Source: Paracoccus aurantiacus
GTDB lineage: Bacteria > Pseudomonadota > Alphaproteobacteria > Rhodobacterales > Rhodobacteraceae
Reading direction: 5' to 3'
Length of the DNA stretch: 64,000 nt
Assembly (NCBI RefSeq): GCF_007993065.1
Contig: NZ_VOPL01000009.1
Span: 51,575-115,574, forward strand
The notes beneath the pieces are model-generated. The model was given only the letters and a program-made list of their open reading frames with translations. It made no database searches and was not told the DNA's origin. Within the stretch, counting starts at the first letter, position 1. Every line of letters starts with the position of its first letter. The translations under genes were made by a program, and so were the position numbers. Shown in pieces: positions 1 through 8,707 of this stretch.

Positions 1-858
1 GAGGATCGTGTAGATCGCAACGGCTGTGCGCAGCGCCTCGACCAGCGAGGCGCGGGTTTCACGCCATCCCAGCCGTCCGCGCAGCGCACCAATCAGCCAG
101 GTCAGGAAAGCGCCGGCTGCCGCAGCCTCGGTCGGGGTGACGACCCCAATGTAAATGCCGCCGATAATGGCGATGAACAGCAGCATCACCGGCCAGATGC
201 CACGCAGCGCGCGCATCCTTTCGGCGATACCGATCTTTTCGCCGGGGGAGGCATCGCGCGCCATGAACATCACGACGCCCATATATATCAACACCGCAAT
301 CAGTCCGGGGACGACGCCCGCGATGAAAAGTTGTCCGACATCCTGTTCGGTAATATAGGCGTAGATCGCCAATACCACCGATGGCGGGATCAGGATACCA
401 AGCGTGCCGCCCCCCGCAATCACGCCCGTGGCCAGCGTGTCGGGATATCCCGCCTTGCGCATTTCCGGCAGAGCAACCTTGCTCATCGTGGCGGCGGTGG
501 CGACGGATGATCCCGAAATCGCGGCAAAGCCCGAGCAAGCGGCGATGGTGGCAAGTGCCAACCCGCCCCGCAAATGCCCGAGCCAGGCGCGCCCTGCGCC
601 GAACAGCTCGGACGAGATGCCTGACCGGGTCGCGAAAACCCCCATCAGGATGAACATCGGGATCAGTGAGGTGTTGTAGTCGGTGATCGTGCGCAGGGGC
701 GAAATGGCAAGCTGGTTCAGCGCCGGGCCCCAGCCGGTTATCTGGGCGAAGCCCGCGATGCCGACGATGCCCATGGCGATGCCCACCGGCACACGAATGG
801 CCATCAGTCCGAAAAGCGCAACAAAGCCAGCGATGGCGACGAGATCGGATTCACTCAT
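1..858 (-). CDS. dctM: TRAP transporter large permease DctM (partial, C-terminus outside window)
   Basis: This is the large membrane subunit of a tripartite ATP-independent periplasmic transporter, which carries the substrate across the inner membrane using an ion gradient. Translating the minus strand from 858 gives an uninterrupted frame of 286 codons to the window edge, beginning MSESDLVAIAGF and rich in hydrophobic segments. It contains the family-typical stretches GISSELFGAGRAWLGHLRGG and GGTLGILIPPSVVLAIY. The start overlaps the end of dctQ by 8 bases, as expected for translationally coupled dctQM. Full-length members have about 425 residues, so roughly a third is missing only because the window ends. 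The substrate cannot be read from this subunit. Confidence 0.93.
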   Translation of the reverse strand, partial: MSESDLVAIAGFVALFGLMAIRVPVGIAMGIVGIAGFAQITGWGPALNQLAISPLRTITDYNTSLIPMFILMGVFATRSGISSELFGAGRAWLGHLRGGLALATIAACSGFAAISGSSVATAATMSKVALPEMRKAGYPDTLATGVIAGGGTLGILIPPSVVLAIYAYITEQDVGQLFIAGVVPGLIAVLIYMGVVMFMARDASPGEKIGIAERMRALRGIWPVMLLFIAIIGGIYIGVVTPTEAAAAGAFLTWLIGALRGRLGWRETRASLVEALRTAVAIYTIL

Positions 859-1369
859 AGACGTCGTCCTCGGGGTCATTGCGCTGAAGGGGGCCGCCGC
901 TGATCATCAGGATCAGCCCGGCCAGCGTCGTCAGCACGGCTGCCGCGACACCCAGCCAGATACCGCCGATAAAGGGCCAGACAGGAAAGCGAAGATCCGA
1001 CGTCGCCTCGGTCGAGTTGTACGCGCTGATCACCCTGTCAAACAGCTTCCATGCGAGGGCGAACGTGAATATCAGCAGGATGGCCTGAGCAATCACTTCC
1101 AGCGCGCGGCGCGGACGCTCGGGCAGTGCCTCGACAAGCAGGTCAACGCAGATATGGCCGCCCCGATAGCCGAGCACCGCATACCCCCAAGCAATCGCAA
1201 GCCCCAGAAGAAGGCGCGAAATATCAAATGCGTCAGGGATCGGCGCAGAAAACAGATAGCGCCCGAGTGCCGACACGAAAATCAGGATTGTCACCACCGC
1301 AAGGCAGATCGCAGCGACGGTTTCGACAATACTCGCAAAGCGTCGTAGCAACTGATTCAAGCCTGACAT
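851..1369 (-). CDS. dctQ: TRAP transporter small permease DctQ
   Basis: This is the small four-helix membrane subunit of the TRAP transporter and pairs with DctM. The 172-residue product has four hydrophobic segments (about residues 17-38, 52-70, 88-110 and 130-155) and begins MSGLNQLLRRFASIVETVAA. Length and topology match the family. It lies between dctP and dctM on the minus strand, with a stem-loop between it and dctP, and its stop codon overlaps the dctM start. The linkage to acyl-CoA metabolism genes upstream suggests that the substrate is a carboxylic acid; this is inferred from context only. Confidence 0.92.
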   Translation of the reverse strand: MSGLNQLLRRFASIVETVAAICLAVVTILIFVSALGRYLFSAPIPDAFDISRLLLGLAIAWGYAVLGYRGGHICVDLLVEALPERPRRALEVIAQAILLIFTFALAWKLFDRVISAYNSTEATSDLRFPVWPFIGGIWLGVAAAVLTTLAGLILMISGGPLQRNDPEDDVYE

Positions 1370-1394
1370 GACTACATTCCTTTGCTTGAAAACA

Positions 1395-1427
1395 GCGCGT
1401 CATGCGGAACATGCCCGCCTGACGCGC
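1395..1427 (-). promoter_or_regulatory. Stem-loop between dctP and dctQ
   Basis: Perfect 8-bp arms GCGCGTCA (1395-1402) and TGACGCGC (1420-1427) enclose a 17-base loop in the dctP-dctQ gap. The dctQ-proximal side is followed by a short T-rich run on the minus strand. Such a structure after a binding-protein gene commonly stabilises its mRNA or partly terminates transcription, giving more binding protein than permease. That role is inferred here. Confidence 0.55.
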
Positions 1428-1433
1428 GAGCGC

Positions 1434-2450
1434 TCAGTTCTCAAACAGCGCGCCGGCGGCCGACATATGATCGACAAAGCTCTGTTCGATAGCCGCGGGA
1501 TCCGCGCCTTTGGCGCTCACCTGCTGCCGCCATTGATCCATCAGCGGCGCGGTGGCATCCTGCCAGGCCGTGATATCCTCTGGCGTCGGCTCATAGACGG
1601 TATGGCTGGAATCGCTCAGCATCTTCTCGCGACCGGATTCTTCCCGTTCGGCCCAGCCAGAAGCAAGCCTTTCCGCCCATTCCGAGGTGCAATGCGCGTC
1701 GATCACTGCACGCTCGTCCTCGGGCATGCCGTCATAGCGGGCCTGATTCATCGCCATTACGAACACCGTGGTATAGAGAGGGAAGTCTATGTGATATTTC
1801 GTCTCGGCATCGATCCCGAACAGATAGATACTGTCCCAAGGAAAAATGATGCCCTCAGCCGCGCCGCGTGCAATCACCTCACGCGCTTCCGGGGCCGGCA
1901 CCTGAACACTGGCGCCACCCAACATCGCAACCATCGACGCCATCGTCGCCTGAGCGGGCCTGATATTCTTCCCGTTGAGATCGCCGGGCAGCCGGACTTC
2001 TTCAACCGTATGGAGCGTGCCGGGGTCTTGCATGAAGGCCATGCAGACCTTCACATCGGGCATCTCTTCCGCGGCATATTGCTGATACCAGTCGTTGAAC
2101 GCGGCAGAACCCGATTTGGCCTGTGTTACCTTGAAGGGATGTTCGGCCAGCGAGATGATCGGGAAACGACCCGGCTGATAGCTGGGCGCGACATAGGTCA
2201 CGTCGGCAATGCCGTCGCGGGCGATGTCATAGTGATCGGTGGCAGAGCCAAGCTGCTGCGCCGGGAATATCTGGAAGGTGATCTTGCCATCCGAGGCCTC
2301 ACCAATCGATTCGATCCAGGGCTCGAAGCCGGTCGTCTGCAAGGCGTGCTGAGGCGGCAACCAATGGGAAAGTCGCAATTCGGTGTCGGCTTGTGCGGCC
2401 CCCGCTGCCAGCGACAACGCGATGATCGGGGTCAGTTTGCTGATATTCAT
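1434..2450 (-). CDS. dctP: TRAP transporter substrate-binding protein DctP
   Basis: This is the periplasmic solute receptor of the TRAP transporter. The 338-residue product has a clear Sec signal peptide (residues 1-21, ending AAGAAQA before DTELRLSHWLPP). The mature part is typical of the DctP family, including the LSHWLPP N-terminal strand, the region around LNGKNIRPAQATMA and the segment IIFPWDSIYLFG. It follows the SDR gene by 24 bases on the same strand, so the receptor is probably co-transcribed with the CoA ligase, hydratase and dehydrogenase that would process the imported acid. A purine-rich GGAGGAG ribosome-binding site lies just upstream of the start. Ligand identity is unknown. 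Confidence 0.93.
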   Translation of the reverse strand: MNISKLTPIIALSLAAGAAQADTELRLSHWLPPQHALQTTGFEPWIESIGEASDGKITFQIFPAQQLGSATDHYDIARDGIADVTYVAPSYQPGRFPIISLAEHPFKVTQAKSGSAAFNDWYQQYAAEEMPDVKVCMAFMQDPGTLHTVEEVRLPGDLNGKNIRPAQATMASMVAMLGGASVQVPAPEAREVIARGAAEGIIFPWDSIYLFGIDAETKYHIDFPLYTTVFVMAMNQARYDGMPEDERAVIDAHCTSEWAERLASGWAEREESGREKMLSDSSHTVYEPTPEDITAWQDATAPLMDQWRQQVSAKGADPAAIEQSFVDHMSAAGALFEN

Positions 2451-2474
2451 AAGTTCTCCTCCCTGAGAATGGGT

Positions 2475-3383
2475 CTAGGTTTTCAGGTCGATCCCCACGC
2501 TTTGGCGAAGGGATTCAAAGCTGTCAGTCCAAGTTCGGGCGATCCCTTCGGCGCTCCACCCGCCGTCGGAATGCCGGATGTCGATTTCCTGCGGATGCGA
2601 CCAGATCGACAGTCGATCACCACCTATACCCAGGCATTGCCCTGTGATCGCGCGCCCTTCGTCCGAGGCCAGGAACACCGCAAGCGGCGCCACATCCTCC
2701 GGCGCACCAAGCCCCAGTTCATGCCGGAGTCGGTGCGGGATCGGCTCGCCGCGTTCGGCAGCCTCGACTGCCTCGCCAAGGCCGGGAATGGTGGCGACCA
2801 TGCGGGTCAGCGCGGTCGGCACAATGGCATTGACGCTGACATCCGCGCGGGCAAGTTCCATTGACCAGGTTCGCGCGAGTGCCGCCACGCCTGCCTTGGC
2901 GGCTGCATAGGCGGTCTGACCGACATTTCCCCGCTGTCCGGCCACAGAGGACACCAGAACGATAGCCCCGCCATGTCCCGCCTGCCGGAAATATCGTGCG
3001 GCGGCCCGACCACAGGTCATGGCACCGCGCAGATGGGTGCGGATGACCAGATCGAAATCGTCGTCCTCGACCTTCCACAGAATTGCATCCCGCAGCACGC
3101 CGGCATTGGCGACGAACGTGTCCATCCGCCCGAATTCGCGGATCGCGGTATCGACGCAAAGCTGGGCCGACGTGTCGTCCCCGATGGCGGCAACGGCTGC
3201 GGCTGCACTGCCGCCTGCGGCACGGATATCCGACAATACCGCGCCCGCGACATCTTCCGAGACATCGTTCACCACCACCGCCGCGCCTGCCTGCGCCATA
3301 TCAAGCGCAATCGCCCGCCCGATCCCGCGGCCTGCGCCAGTGACGACAACGACCTGCTCTTTCAACGAAATCACCACGCTCAC
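2475..3383 (-). CDS. SDR family oxidoreductase (3-hydroxyacyl-CoA dehydrogenase-like)
   Basis: This is an NAD(P)-dependent short-chain dehydrogenase of 302 residues. The start is the GTG at 3383, which overlaps the stop of the upstream hydratase gene as GTGA; the frame is open further upstream but that part lies inside the hydratase gene. Cofactor motif TGAGRGIG is at residues 15-22, NAG at 93-95, and catalytic S145/146, Y159 and K163 (YAAAK) are all present. An extended C-terminus of about 40 residues beyond the usual SDR core resembles the 17-beta-HSD type 4-like group. Placed directly after an enoyl-CoA hydratase, it plausibly oxidises a 3-hydroxyacyl-CoA. That assignment is by context. 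Confidence 0.85.
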   Translation of the reverse strand: MSVVISLKEQVVVVTGAGRGIGRAIALDMAQAGAAVVVNDVSEDVAGAVLSDIRAAGGSAAAAVAAIGDDTSAQLCVDTAIREFGRMDTFVANAGVLRDAILWKVEDDDFDLVIRTHLRGAMTCGRAAARYFRQAGHGGAIVLVSSVAGQRGNVGQTAYAAAKAGVAALARTWSMELARADVSVNAIVPTALTRMVATIPGLGEAVEAAERGEPIPHRLRHELGLGAPEDVAPLAVFLASDEGRAITGQCLGIGGDRLSIWSHPQEIDIRHSDGGWSAEGIARTWTDSFESLRQSVGIDLKT

Positions 3384-4198
3384 TTTCCCCTGAACACGGC
3401 CGGACGCTTTTCCATGAAGGCACGAGGCCCTTCGCGCGCGTCCTCTGAGGCCATCACACGCGCCTTCGCCGCATCTTCCAGCGCATAGCCCTCCTGCAAG
3501 GTTCGCCCACTGGCGGCGAGCACGGTTTTCTTCACCTCCTGAACCGCAATCGGGCCGTTCGCGGCGATTTTGCGGGCCAGGTCCCACGCCGTATCCATCA
3601 GCGCGTCCTGCGGCACGATGCGATTGATCAGCCCGGCCTCGCGCGCTGCTTCTGCCGAGAGCGGCTGGCCGACCAGAAGCATCTCCATCGCCAGGCAATA
3701 GGGCACCTGACGCGGAAGCCGAACAAGTGCGCCTGCGAATGGGATCAGCCCACGCCGGACCTCTGGAAGCGCAAAGGTCGCATGCTCAGCTGCGATGCGG
3801 ATATCGGTCGCGAGCACTGTTTCCATGCCTCCTGCCATGCAGTGACCGTTGATCGCCGCGATAATCGGCTTGTTCAGTTCAAAGTCCCGCAGAGCCGAAC
3901 GCGACATGATCTCGGGATCATCCAGCAGCCGCCGGTCCCATTGATCCTGCGGCGCCCTGGCCCCCGTCATCAGCGGCAATGTCAGTGCAAGATCGCCGCC
4001 CGAACAGAAGGCCTTGTCGCCGGTGCCCGTCAGGATCGCGACGCGCAGGGCATCGTCATCCGCGAAATCTGTCAGCGCATCGGCCAGTCGACAGGCGACC
4101 TCGGGACTGATGGCATTCCGCGCGTCAGGGCGGTTGATGCGCAGCAATGCCACGCCATCGTGTTTTTCATAGATCAGCGGCAGGTCAGACGCGTTCAT
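3380..4198 (-). CDS. Enoyl-CoA hydratase/isomerase family protein
   Basis: This crotonase-fold protein of 272 residues probably hydrates an enoyl-CoA ester in the cytoplasm. The first oxyanion-hole segment FCSGGDL is at residues 64-70 and the second, GHCMAGGME, at 118-126. Glutamates equivalent to the two catalytic ones of rat crotonase appear at E126 and E146 (ALPEVRRG), so an active hydratase is likely. The start overlaps the ligase gene's stop as ATGA (4195-4198), and the stop overlaps the SDR start. The tight ligase-hydratase-dehydrogenase coupling supports a beta-oxidation-like sequence; no thiolase is visible in the window. Confidence 0.9.
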   Translation of the reverse strand: MNASDLPLIYEKHDGVALLRINRPDARNAISPEVACRLADALTDFADDDALRVAILTGTGDKAFCSGGDLALTLPLMTGARAPQDQWDRRLLDDPEIMSRSALRDFELNKPIIAAINGHCMAGGMETVLATDIRIAAEHATFALPEVRRGLIPFAGALVRLPRQVPYCLAMEMLLVGQPLSAEAAREAGLINRIVPQDALMDTAWDLARKIAANGPIAVQEVKKTVLAASGRTLQEGYALEDAAKARVMASEDAREGPRAFMEKRPAVFRGK

Positions 4199-5886
4199 CC
4201 CCCCTCCTTCGCCATTTCGGCGGCCATGTCGCGCAGTGCGAATTTCTGGATCTTGCCATTCGCGGTCATCGGGAAAGCTTCGACGATGCGGACATATTTG
4301 GGCATCTTGTGACGCGCGATGTTGGCGCGGCAGTAATCCTGCAATTCTTTCTGGGTCAGGTTTGCGCCATCCTTCGGCAGTACGAATGCAAAGACCTCTT
4401 CACCCAGATCGGCATCGGGAACGCCAACCACCTGCGCCTGCGAAACCGCGTCATGCGTCAGCAGAAAATCTTCGACCTCGACAGGAAAGACATTCTCGCC
4501 CCCGCGAATGATCATATCCTTCAGGCGCCCGACAACGGACAGATGCCCTTGTCGGTCGAGCACCGCCAGATCACCGGAATGCAGCCATCCATCCGCGTCG
4601 ATCGCCTCTGCGGTCTTGTCGGGCATGTCGTAATAACCCTTGGTAACAAGATAGCCGCGAATGCAAAGCTCCCCTTTTTCGCCCCATTCGCATGGTTGGC
4701 TTGTCTCTGGGTTGATGACGCGAATTTCGGTATGGGGCAGCGGCGTGCCTGCAGTAGATATCTGGACCTCAAACGGGTCGTCATAGTTGGTGACGGTAAT
4801 GATGGGGCTGCATTCGGTCATCCCCATTATGATCATCGGATCGGCGCCTGTCGCCTCTTTCAGTTGCCGCATAAGGCTTGGCGGGATTGATGTGCCGCCA
4901 GCATTCGCCAGCCGCAGGCTGTCTGTCCGGCGGTCCTGAAAGTCCGGGTGGTGCAGCATCCGGCTATACATCGTGGGAACACCGTTGATGATCGTCGCCG
5001 CATGCTTTTCCCAAAGTGCCAGCATCTTTTCGGGATCGAATGCGTCCATGGTGACCAGACAGCCGCCCGCCGCCAGCATCCCGATCACATTGCAGACGCA
5101 TCCGGCCGTATGGAAAAACGGCATCGCGCTCAGCATTACGTCATCGGCCCGAAATCCTGCCCGCTCGCCCATGAGACGGGCATTATTTATGGTGCTGTGA
5201 TGGGTCAGCATCGCCCCTTTGGGCCTGCCCGTCGTGCCGCTGGTATACTGGATCTGCATGACGTCATGGGGGCTGACGAGCCGCTGACGCGCCGCCAGCG
5301 CGCTTTCGCTGACATGCCGCGCAAGATCTGTCAGGGCGTCGAACGGAAGCGCGATGCCCTTCGCATCGCCGATGACCGCAAGCCCGCGAAGCTTCGGGTA
5401 GACCTCGCTGGATACCGCACCCTCCCTGACGTCTGATCCCGCAAGCATATCAGTCAGCATTTCGACGATACTCATCTTGCGATAGCGCTCGGCGAAAATC
5501 AGGTGAGTGGCCTGACCCTGACGCAGCAAATAATCCAATTCGATAGAATGAAACGCAGGATTTACGGTGATAAGAACCGCGCCGATCTTCGCCAGCGCAT
5601 ATTCCAGCAGCACCCATTCCTGTCTGTTCGGGGACATGACCGCAACATGATCGCCCTTATCCACGCCCCACCCCATAAGGCCGCGCGCAAGGTTGTCTGC
5701 AGCTGATTTCAGGTCACGATACGTCCACGACGCGCAGATATCGCGGTCGAAATCATAGGTGATGACTGCGGGCCGATCAGAATACCGTGTCGCCTGATCG
5801 TCCAGCAATTGACCGAGGGTCACGTCCAGCAACGCCGGCTCTGAACCTGTCACTGGCCAATATGCATCGTCTCGCGACGTCATCAC
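4195..5886 (-). CDS. Acyl-CoA synthetase (AMP-forming), FadD-like
   Basis: This is an ANL-superfamily enzyme of 563 residues that activates a carboxylic acid to its CoA thioester through an acyl-AMP. The phosphate-binding loop YTSGTTGRPKG is at residues 214-224. The later motifs GMTECSP, GYYDMPDKT, WLHSGDL and GRLKDMIIRGGENVFP are present, as is the C-terminal catalytic lysine in NGKIQKFALRD. It is the first gene of the minus-strand operon and faces the MarR gene across a 128-base gap with a palindrome. The substrate may be aliphatic, aromatic or alicyclic; the sequence read by eye does not settle this. Confidence 0.9.
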   Translation of the reverse strand: MMTSRDDAYWPVTGSEPALLDVTLGQLLDDQATRYSDRPAVITYDFDRDICASWTYRDLKSAADNLARGLMGWGVDKGDHVAVMSPNRQEWVLLEYALAKIGAVLITVNPAFHSIELDYLLRQGQATHLIFAERYRKMSIVEMLTDMLAGSDVREGAVSSEVYPKLRGLAVIGDAKGIALPFDALTDLARHVSESALAARQRLVSPHDVMQIQYTSGTTGRPKGAMLTHHSTINNARLMGERAGFRADDVMLSAMPFFHTAGCVCNVIGMLAAGGCLVTMDAFDPEKMLALWEKHAATIINGVPTMYSRMLHHPDFQDRRTDSLRLANAGGTSIPPSLMRQLKEATGADPMIIMGMTECSPIITVTNYDDPFEVQISTAGTPLPHTEIRVINPETSQPCEWGEKGELCIRGYLVTKGYYDMPDKTAEAIDADGWLHSGDLAVLDRQGHLSVVGRLKDMIIRGGENVFPVEVEDFLLTHDAVSQAQVVGVPDADLGEEVFAFVLPKDGANLTQKELQDYCRANIARHKMPKYVRIVEAFPMTANGKIQKFALRDMAAEMAKEGG

Positions 5887-5968
5887 GCTGCCTCCCTCTG
5901 GCCAGATCGCTTGCTCCGCCTCCTCAGGCAGGGCAAATTAAAGCGATCACACGATTCGATTGCGATTA

Positions 5969-5998
5969 GTTCGACTTCGAATAATATTCGCATCGAAC
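5969..5998. promoter_or_regulatory. Palindromic operator candidate between acyl-CoA ligase and marR genes
   Basis: A perfect 13-base palindrome CGAATAATATTCG (5978-5990) sits inside a looser outer inverted repeat, GTTCGA at 5969-5974 and TCGAAC at 5993-5998. It lies in the divergent intergenic region 17 bases before the marR start. MarR proteins typically bind such palindromes and respond to an aromatic acid or acyl-CoA, so this is the likely site of autoregulation and operon control. Binding is inferred. Confidence 0.6.
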
Positions 5999-6014
5999 AT
6001 TCGGTCAAGAAAAA

Positions 6015-6515
6015 ATGAGGCCCGACTTGCCGGAAGACCGCACCACAGCGACGCAGAATGACGAAGACGGCTTTCTGTCAGCTACCGCTCTGGATCAGTC
6101 GCTTGGCTATAAATTGCGTCTTGCTCAGATACTTGCCTATCGAAGTTTTGAAGAGCAGATGACCGACTACGGGGTCGCGCCGCGATATCTGGGGCTACTG
6201 GGGATCGTAGCCGAAAACCCCGGCCAAGCGCAGAACCGCTTGGCTGACTCAATCGGCCTGCAGAAATCCAGCCTGGTAACGATTCTCGATCGACTGGAGA
6301 AGGACGGCATCCTTGAACGGCGCGCTTCAGCGCAAGACCGGCGCGCGAAGACAGTCTGGCTGACGAACAAGGGCGAGCAAGTCGTGGCAGAGTTGTTCCT
6401 GCATGCCAGGGATCATGAAGCAAGGATGGCCGCCGGCATTGACGACCACCTGCTGGCCGACGTCGTGGCAGCCCTTGATGTCATGATCGCCAACCTTCGC
6501 GGCTTGTCTGATTGA
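6015..6515 (+). CDS. MarR family transcriptional regulator
   Basis: This winged-helix regulator has 166 residues. The core shows the MarR pattern: a recognition region around NRLADSIGLQKSSLVTILDR (about residues 76-95), then the wing with the DRR signature in RRASAQDRRAKTVWLT (about 103-118), and a C-terminal dimerisation helix. It is divergent from the catabolic operon, with a palindrome between, so it probably represses that operon and itself until a CoA-ester or acid ligand is present. The gene has no obvious ribosome-binding site beyond an A-rich stretch before the ATG. Confidence 0.9.
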   Translation: MRPDLPEDRTTATQNDEDGFLSATALDQSLGYKLRLAQILAYRSFEEQMTDYGVAPRYLGLLGIVAENPGQAQNRLADSIGLQKSSLVTILDRLEKDGILERRASAQDRRAKTVWLTNKGEQVVAELFLHARDHEARMAAGIDDHLLADVVAALDVMIANLRGLSD

Positions 6516-6721
6516 AGCATTGGATCGTCACGACAGGATGCAACCTACAGCTTCAATCGCACATTTGACTGAAACGCCGACTTCAGGCTGAACATATGCG
6601 CTGCGGGGATCGAGTTCACACTTCTTCAACACACGCCGCGTTCTCTTGCTCGCGCGGCCGGAATACCCGCACAGCCCGATCCATCCCTCGCTCTGCGTCA
6701 CCCTAGGAAAGGAAGAACAGA

Positions 6722-7744
6722 ATGTATGCAACCGTCATGCACGGCCCCGGCGATGTTCGCTATGAGCAGGTCGAAGACCCGAAGATCCTGAAACCCACAG
6801 ACGCAATCATCAAGCTTGCTGCCACGTGCATCTGCGGATCGGATCTGTGGCCCTATCGTGGCCTGTCCGATCAGGATGGGCCCGCGCATATGGGCCATGA
6901 ATATTGCGGCACCGTGGTCGAGGTCGGCAGCGAGGTCCGCAACATCAAGCCCGGACAGTTCGTCGTCGGCAGCTTCATTCTGTCCGACAATACCTGCCCG
7001 CATTGCGACTTCGGCTTCCAGTCCTCCTGTGTGCAGCGCGAGTTCATGACCGGCGCGCAGGCCCCCTATGCCCGCGTGCCACTGGCCGACGGGACATTGG
7101 TCGCGACGAACGAAATTCCTGATGCCGATATGATCCCGCACATGCTGGCGACCTCCGACGTGCTGGGCACGGGCTGGTATGCCGCCGATGCCTCGCAGGT
7201 CCGCGAAGGGGGCACCGCAGTCGTCGTCGGCGACGGCGCTGTCGGGCTGATGGGCGTGCTGGCCGCATCCCAGATGGGTGCGGGGCGGGTTATTGTCATG
7301 TCCCGCCACAAGGACCGCCAAAAGCTGGCGCTGGAATATGGTGCCACCGACATCGTCGAAGAACGCGGCGAGGATGGCATTGGCCGGATCATGGACCTGA
7401 CCAACGGCGTCGGGGCGGAATCGGTGCTGGAATGCGTAGGGATGGAGGAATCCATGCACCAGGCCATGGGCGTCTGCCGTCCCGGTGGCACCATCGGCTA
7501 TGTCGGCGTTCCGCATGGCGTCAGCTTCGACGGGCAGCAATTGTTCTTCGGGCAGAAGCGGATGCTGGGCGGCCCCGCACCTGTGCGCCGCTTCTTGCCC
7601 GACCTCATGGATCGCGTGCTGGCCGGAAAGATCGAGCCCGGCAAGGTATTCGATCTGGTGCTGCCGATCGCCGAAGTGGCAGAGGGTTACAAGGCAATGG
7701 ACGAACGTCGCGCCATCAAGACCATGCTGCGGGTCGAGGAATAA
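6722..7744 (+). CDS. Zinc-dependent alcohol dehydrogenase (MDR family)
   Basis: This is a medium-chain dehydrogenase/reductase of 340 residues. Catalytic zinc ligands are visible as C38 (CGSD) and H59/E60 (GHE). The structural-zinc lobe shows only three clear cysteines (C92, C95, C103), so that site may be incomplete or use another ligand. A GDGAVGLMG dinucleotide-binding turn is near residue 170. An AGGAAAGGAAG ribosome-binding stretch precedes the ATG. It is followed after 11 bases by an SDR gene on the same strand, suggesting a two-gene unit oxidising or reducing an alcohol intermediate; the substrate is unknown. Confidence 0.9.
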   Translation: MYATVMHGPGDVRYEQVEDPKILKPTDAIIKLAATCICGSDLWPYRGLSDQDGPAHMGHEYCGTVVEVGSEVRNIKPGQFVVGSFILSDNTCPHCDFGFQSSCVQREFMTGAQAPYARVPLADGTLVATNEIPDADMIPHMLATSDVLGTGWYAADASQVREGGTAVVVGDGAVGLMGVLAASQMGAGRVIVMSRHKDRQKLALEYGATDIVEERGEDGIGRIMDLTNGVGAESVLECVGMEESMHQAMGVCRPGGTIGYVGVPHGVSFDGQQLFFGQKRMLGGPAPVRRFLPDLMDRVLAGKIEPGKVFDLVLPIAEVAEGYKAMDERRAIKTMLRVEE

Positions 7745-7755
7745 GGAGAAATGCG

Positions 7756-8580
7756 ATGACCGATGTCACCGTCGTCGTCGGTGCTGGCTCGATCGGGCAG
7801 GCCATTGCCCGCCGGGTCAGCAGCGGCCGCCATATGGTGCTGGCCGATCTGAAGCAGGAAAACGCCGACAAGGCCGCCGAGGCGCTCGAACTCGCGGGGT
7901 TCGAAAACACCGCCACGACCGTTGACGTATCCGACCGCAAGTCGGTGCAGGAACTGGTCAAGCTCGCTAGCGGTATCGGTGATGTGAAGGCGCTGATTCA
8001 AGCTGCGGGTGTGTCGCCAAGTCAGGCATCTGCCGAGACGATCCTGAAGGTCGATCTTTACGGCACCTCGATGCTGCTTGAGGAGTTCGGCACGGCAATC
8101 GCACCGGGCGGATCGGGCATCGTGATCTCGTCACAGTCGGGCTATCGGATGCCCGCGCTGACGGCAGAACAGGACGAACAACTGGCCACAAAGCCGGCCG
8201 AAGAACTGCTGGAACTTGATTTCGTCAAAGCTATCGATGACACACTTCTGGCATATCAAATGTCGAAGCGCTGCAATTCCCTTCGCGTCCGGGGCGAGGC
8301 GATCAACTGGGGCAAGCATGGCGCACGGATCAACGCGATCAGCCCCGGCATCATCATCACCCCTCTGGCACATGACGAACTGAACGGCGAGCGCGCTGAT
8401 TTCTACCGCGACATGCTGGCAAAAATGCCCGCAGGCCGCGCCGGCACCCCGGATGAGATCGCGGCACTTGCGGCGCTGATCATGGGACCGGAAGGCGGCT
8501 ATATCACCGGCAGCGACTTCCTGATCGACGGCGGCGCGACCGCCAATTTCTTCTATGGACCTGACGCGAAGAGGTCATGA
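7756..8580 (+). CDS. SDR family oxidoreductase
   Basis: This short-chain dehydrogenase has 274 residues. The start ATG at 7756 is chosen because AGGAG at 7744-7748 sits at good spacing. The cofactor turn GAGSIG is at residues 9-14, a modified form of the usual TGxxxGIG and typical of an SDR subgroup beginning VVVGAGSIG. The catalytic residues S125/126, Y167 and K171 (YQMSK) are present, with a longer insert than usual between S and Y. The C-terminal GSDFLIDGGA motif is normal. It is probably co-transcribed with the zinc dehydrogenase. Its reaction cannot be assigned. Confidence 0.88.
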   Translation: MTDVTVVVGAGSIGQAIARRVSSGRHMVLADLKQENADKAAEALELAGFENTATTVDVSDRKSVQELVKLASGIGDVKALIQAAGVSPSQASAETILKVDLYGTSMLLEEFGTAIAPGGSGIVISSQSGYRMPALTAEQDEQLATKPAEELLELDFVKAIDDTLLAYQMSKRCNSLRVRGEAINWGKHGARINAISPGIIITPLAHDELNGERADFYRDMLAKMPAGRAGTPDEIAALAALIMGPEGGYITGSDFLIDGGATANFFYGPDAKRS

Positions 8581-8669
8581 CCGGCACACCAAGCCGCGGT
8601 CACGCCTGACCTGTCCCCGGAGCTTTGGCCCCCGTCGATCAGCGTCCTCCGCTATCTGCTGACGGTGCA

Positions 8670-8702
8670 GATGCCCCCGAGGTCTAAGCGCCCGGGGGCA
8701 TC
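8670..8702. terminator. Bidirectional terminator-like hairpin between convergent genes
   Basis: Perfect 10-bp arms GATGCCCCCG (8670-8679) and CGGGGGCATC (8693-8702) lie between the end of the plus-strand SDR gene and the end of the minus-strand receptor gene. There is no T-tract on either side, so termination efficiency is uncertain, but the position between convergent stops fits. Confidence 0.6.
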
Positions 8703-8707
8703 AAGGT

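Noticed and set aside
1368..2864. A 498-codon open frame on the plus strand, antisense to dctP and the SDR gene
   Set aside because: It mirrors genuine minus-strand genes with family motifs, has no domain signature and is explained by high GC content, which removes stop codons from the antisense frames.
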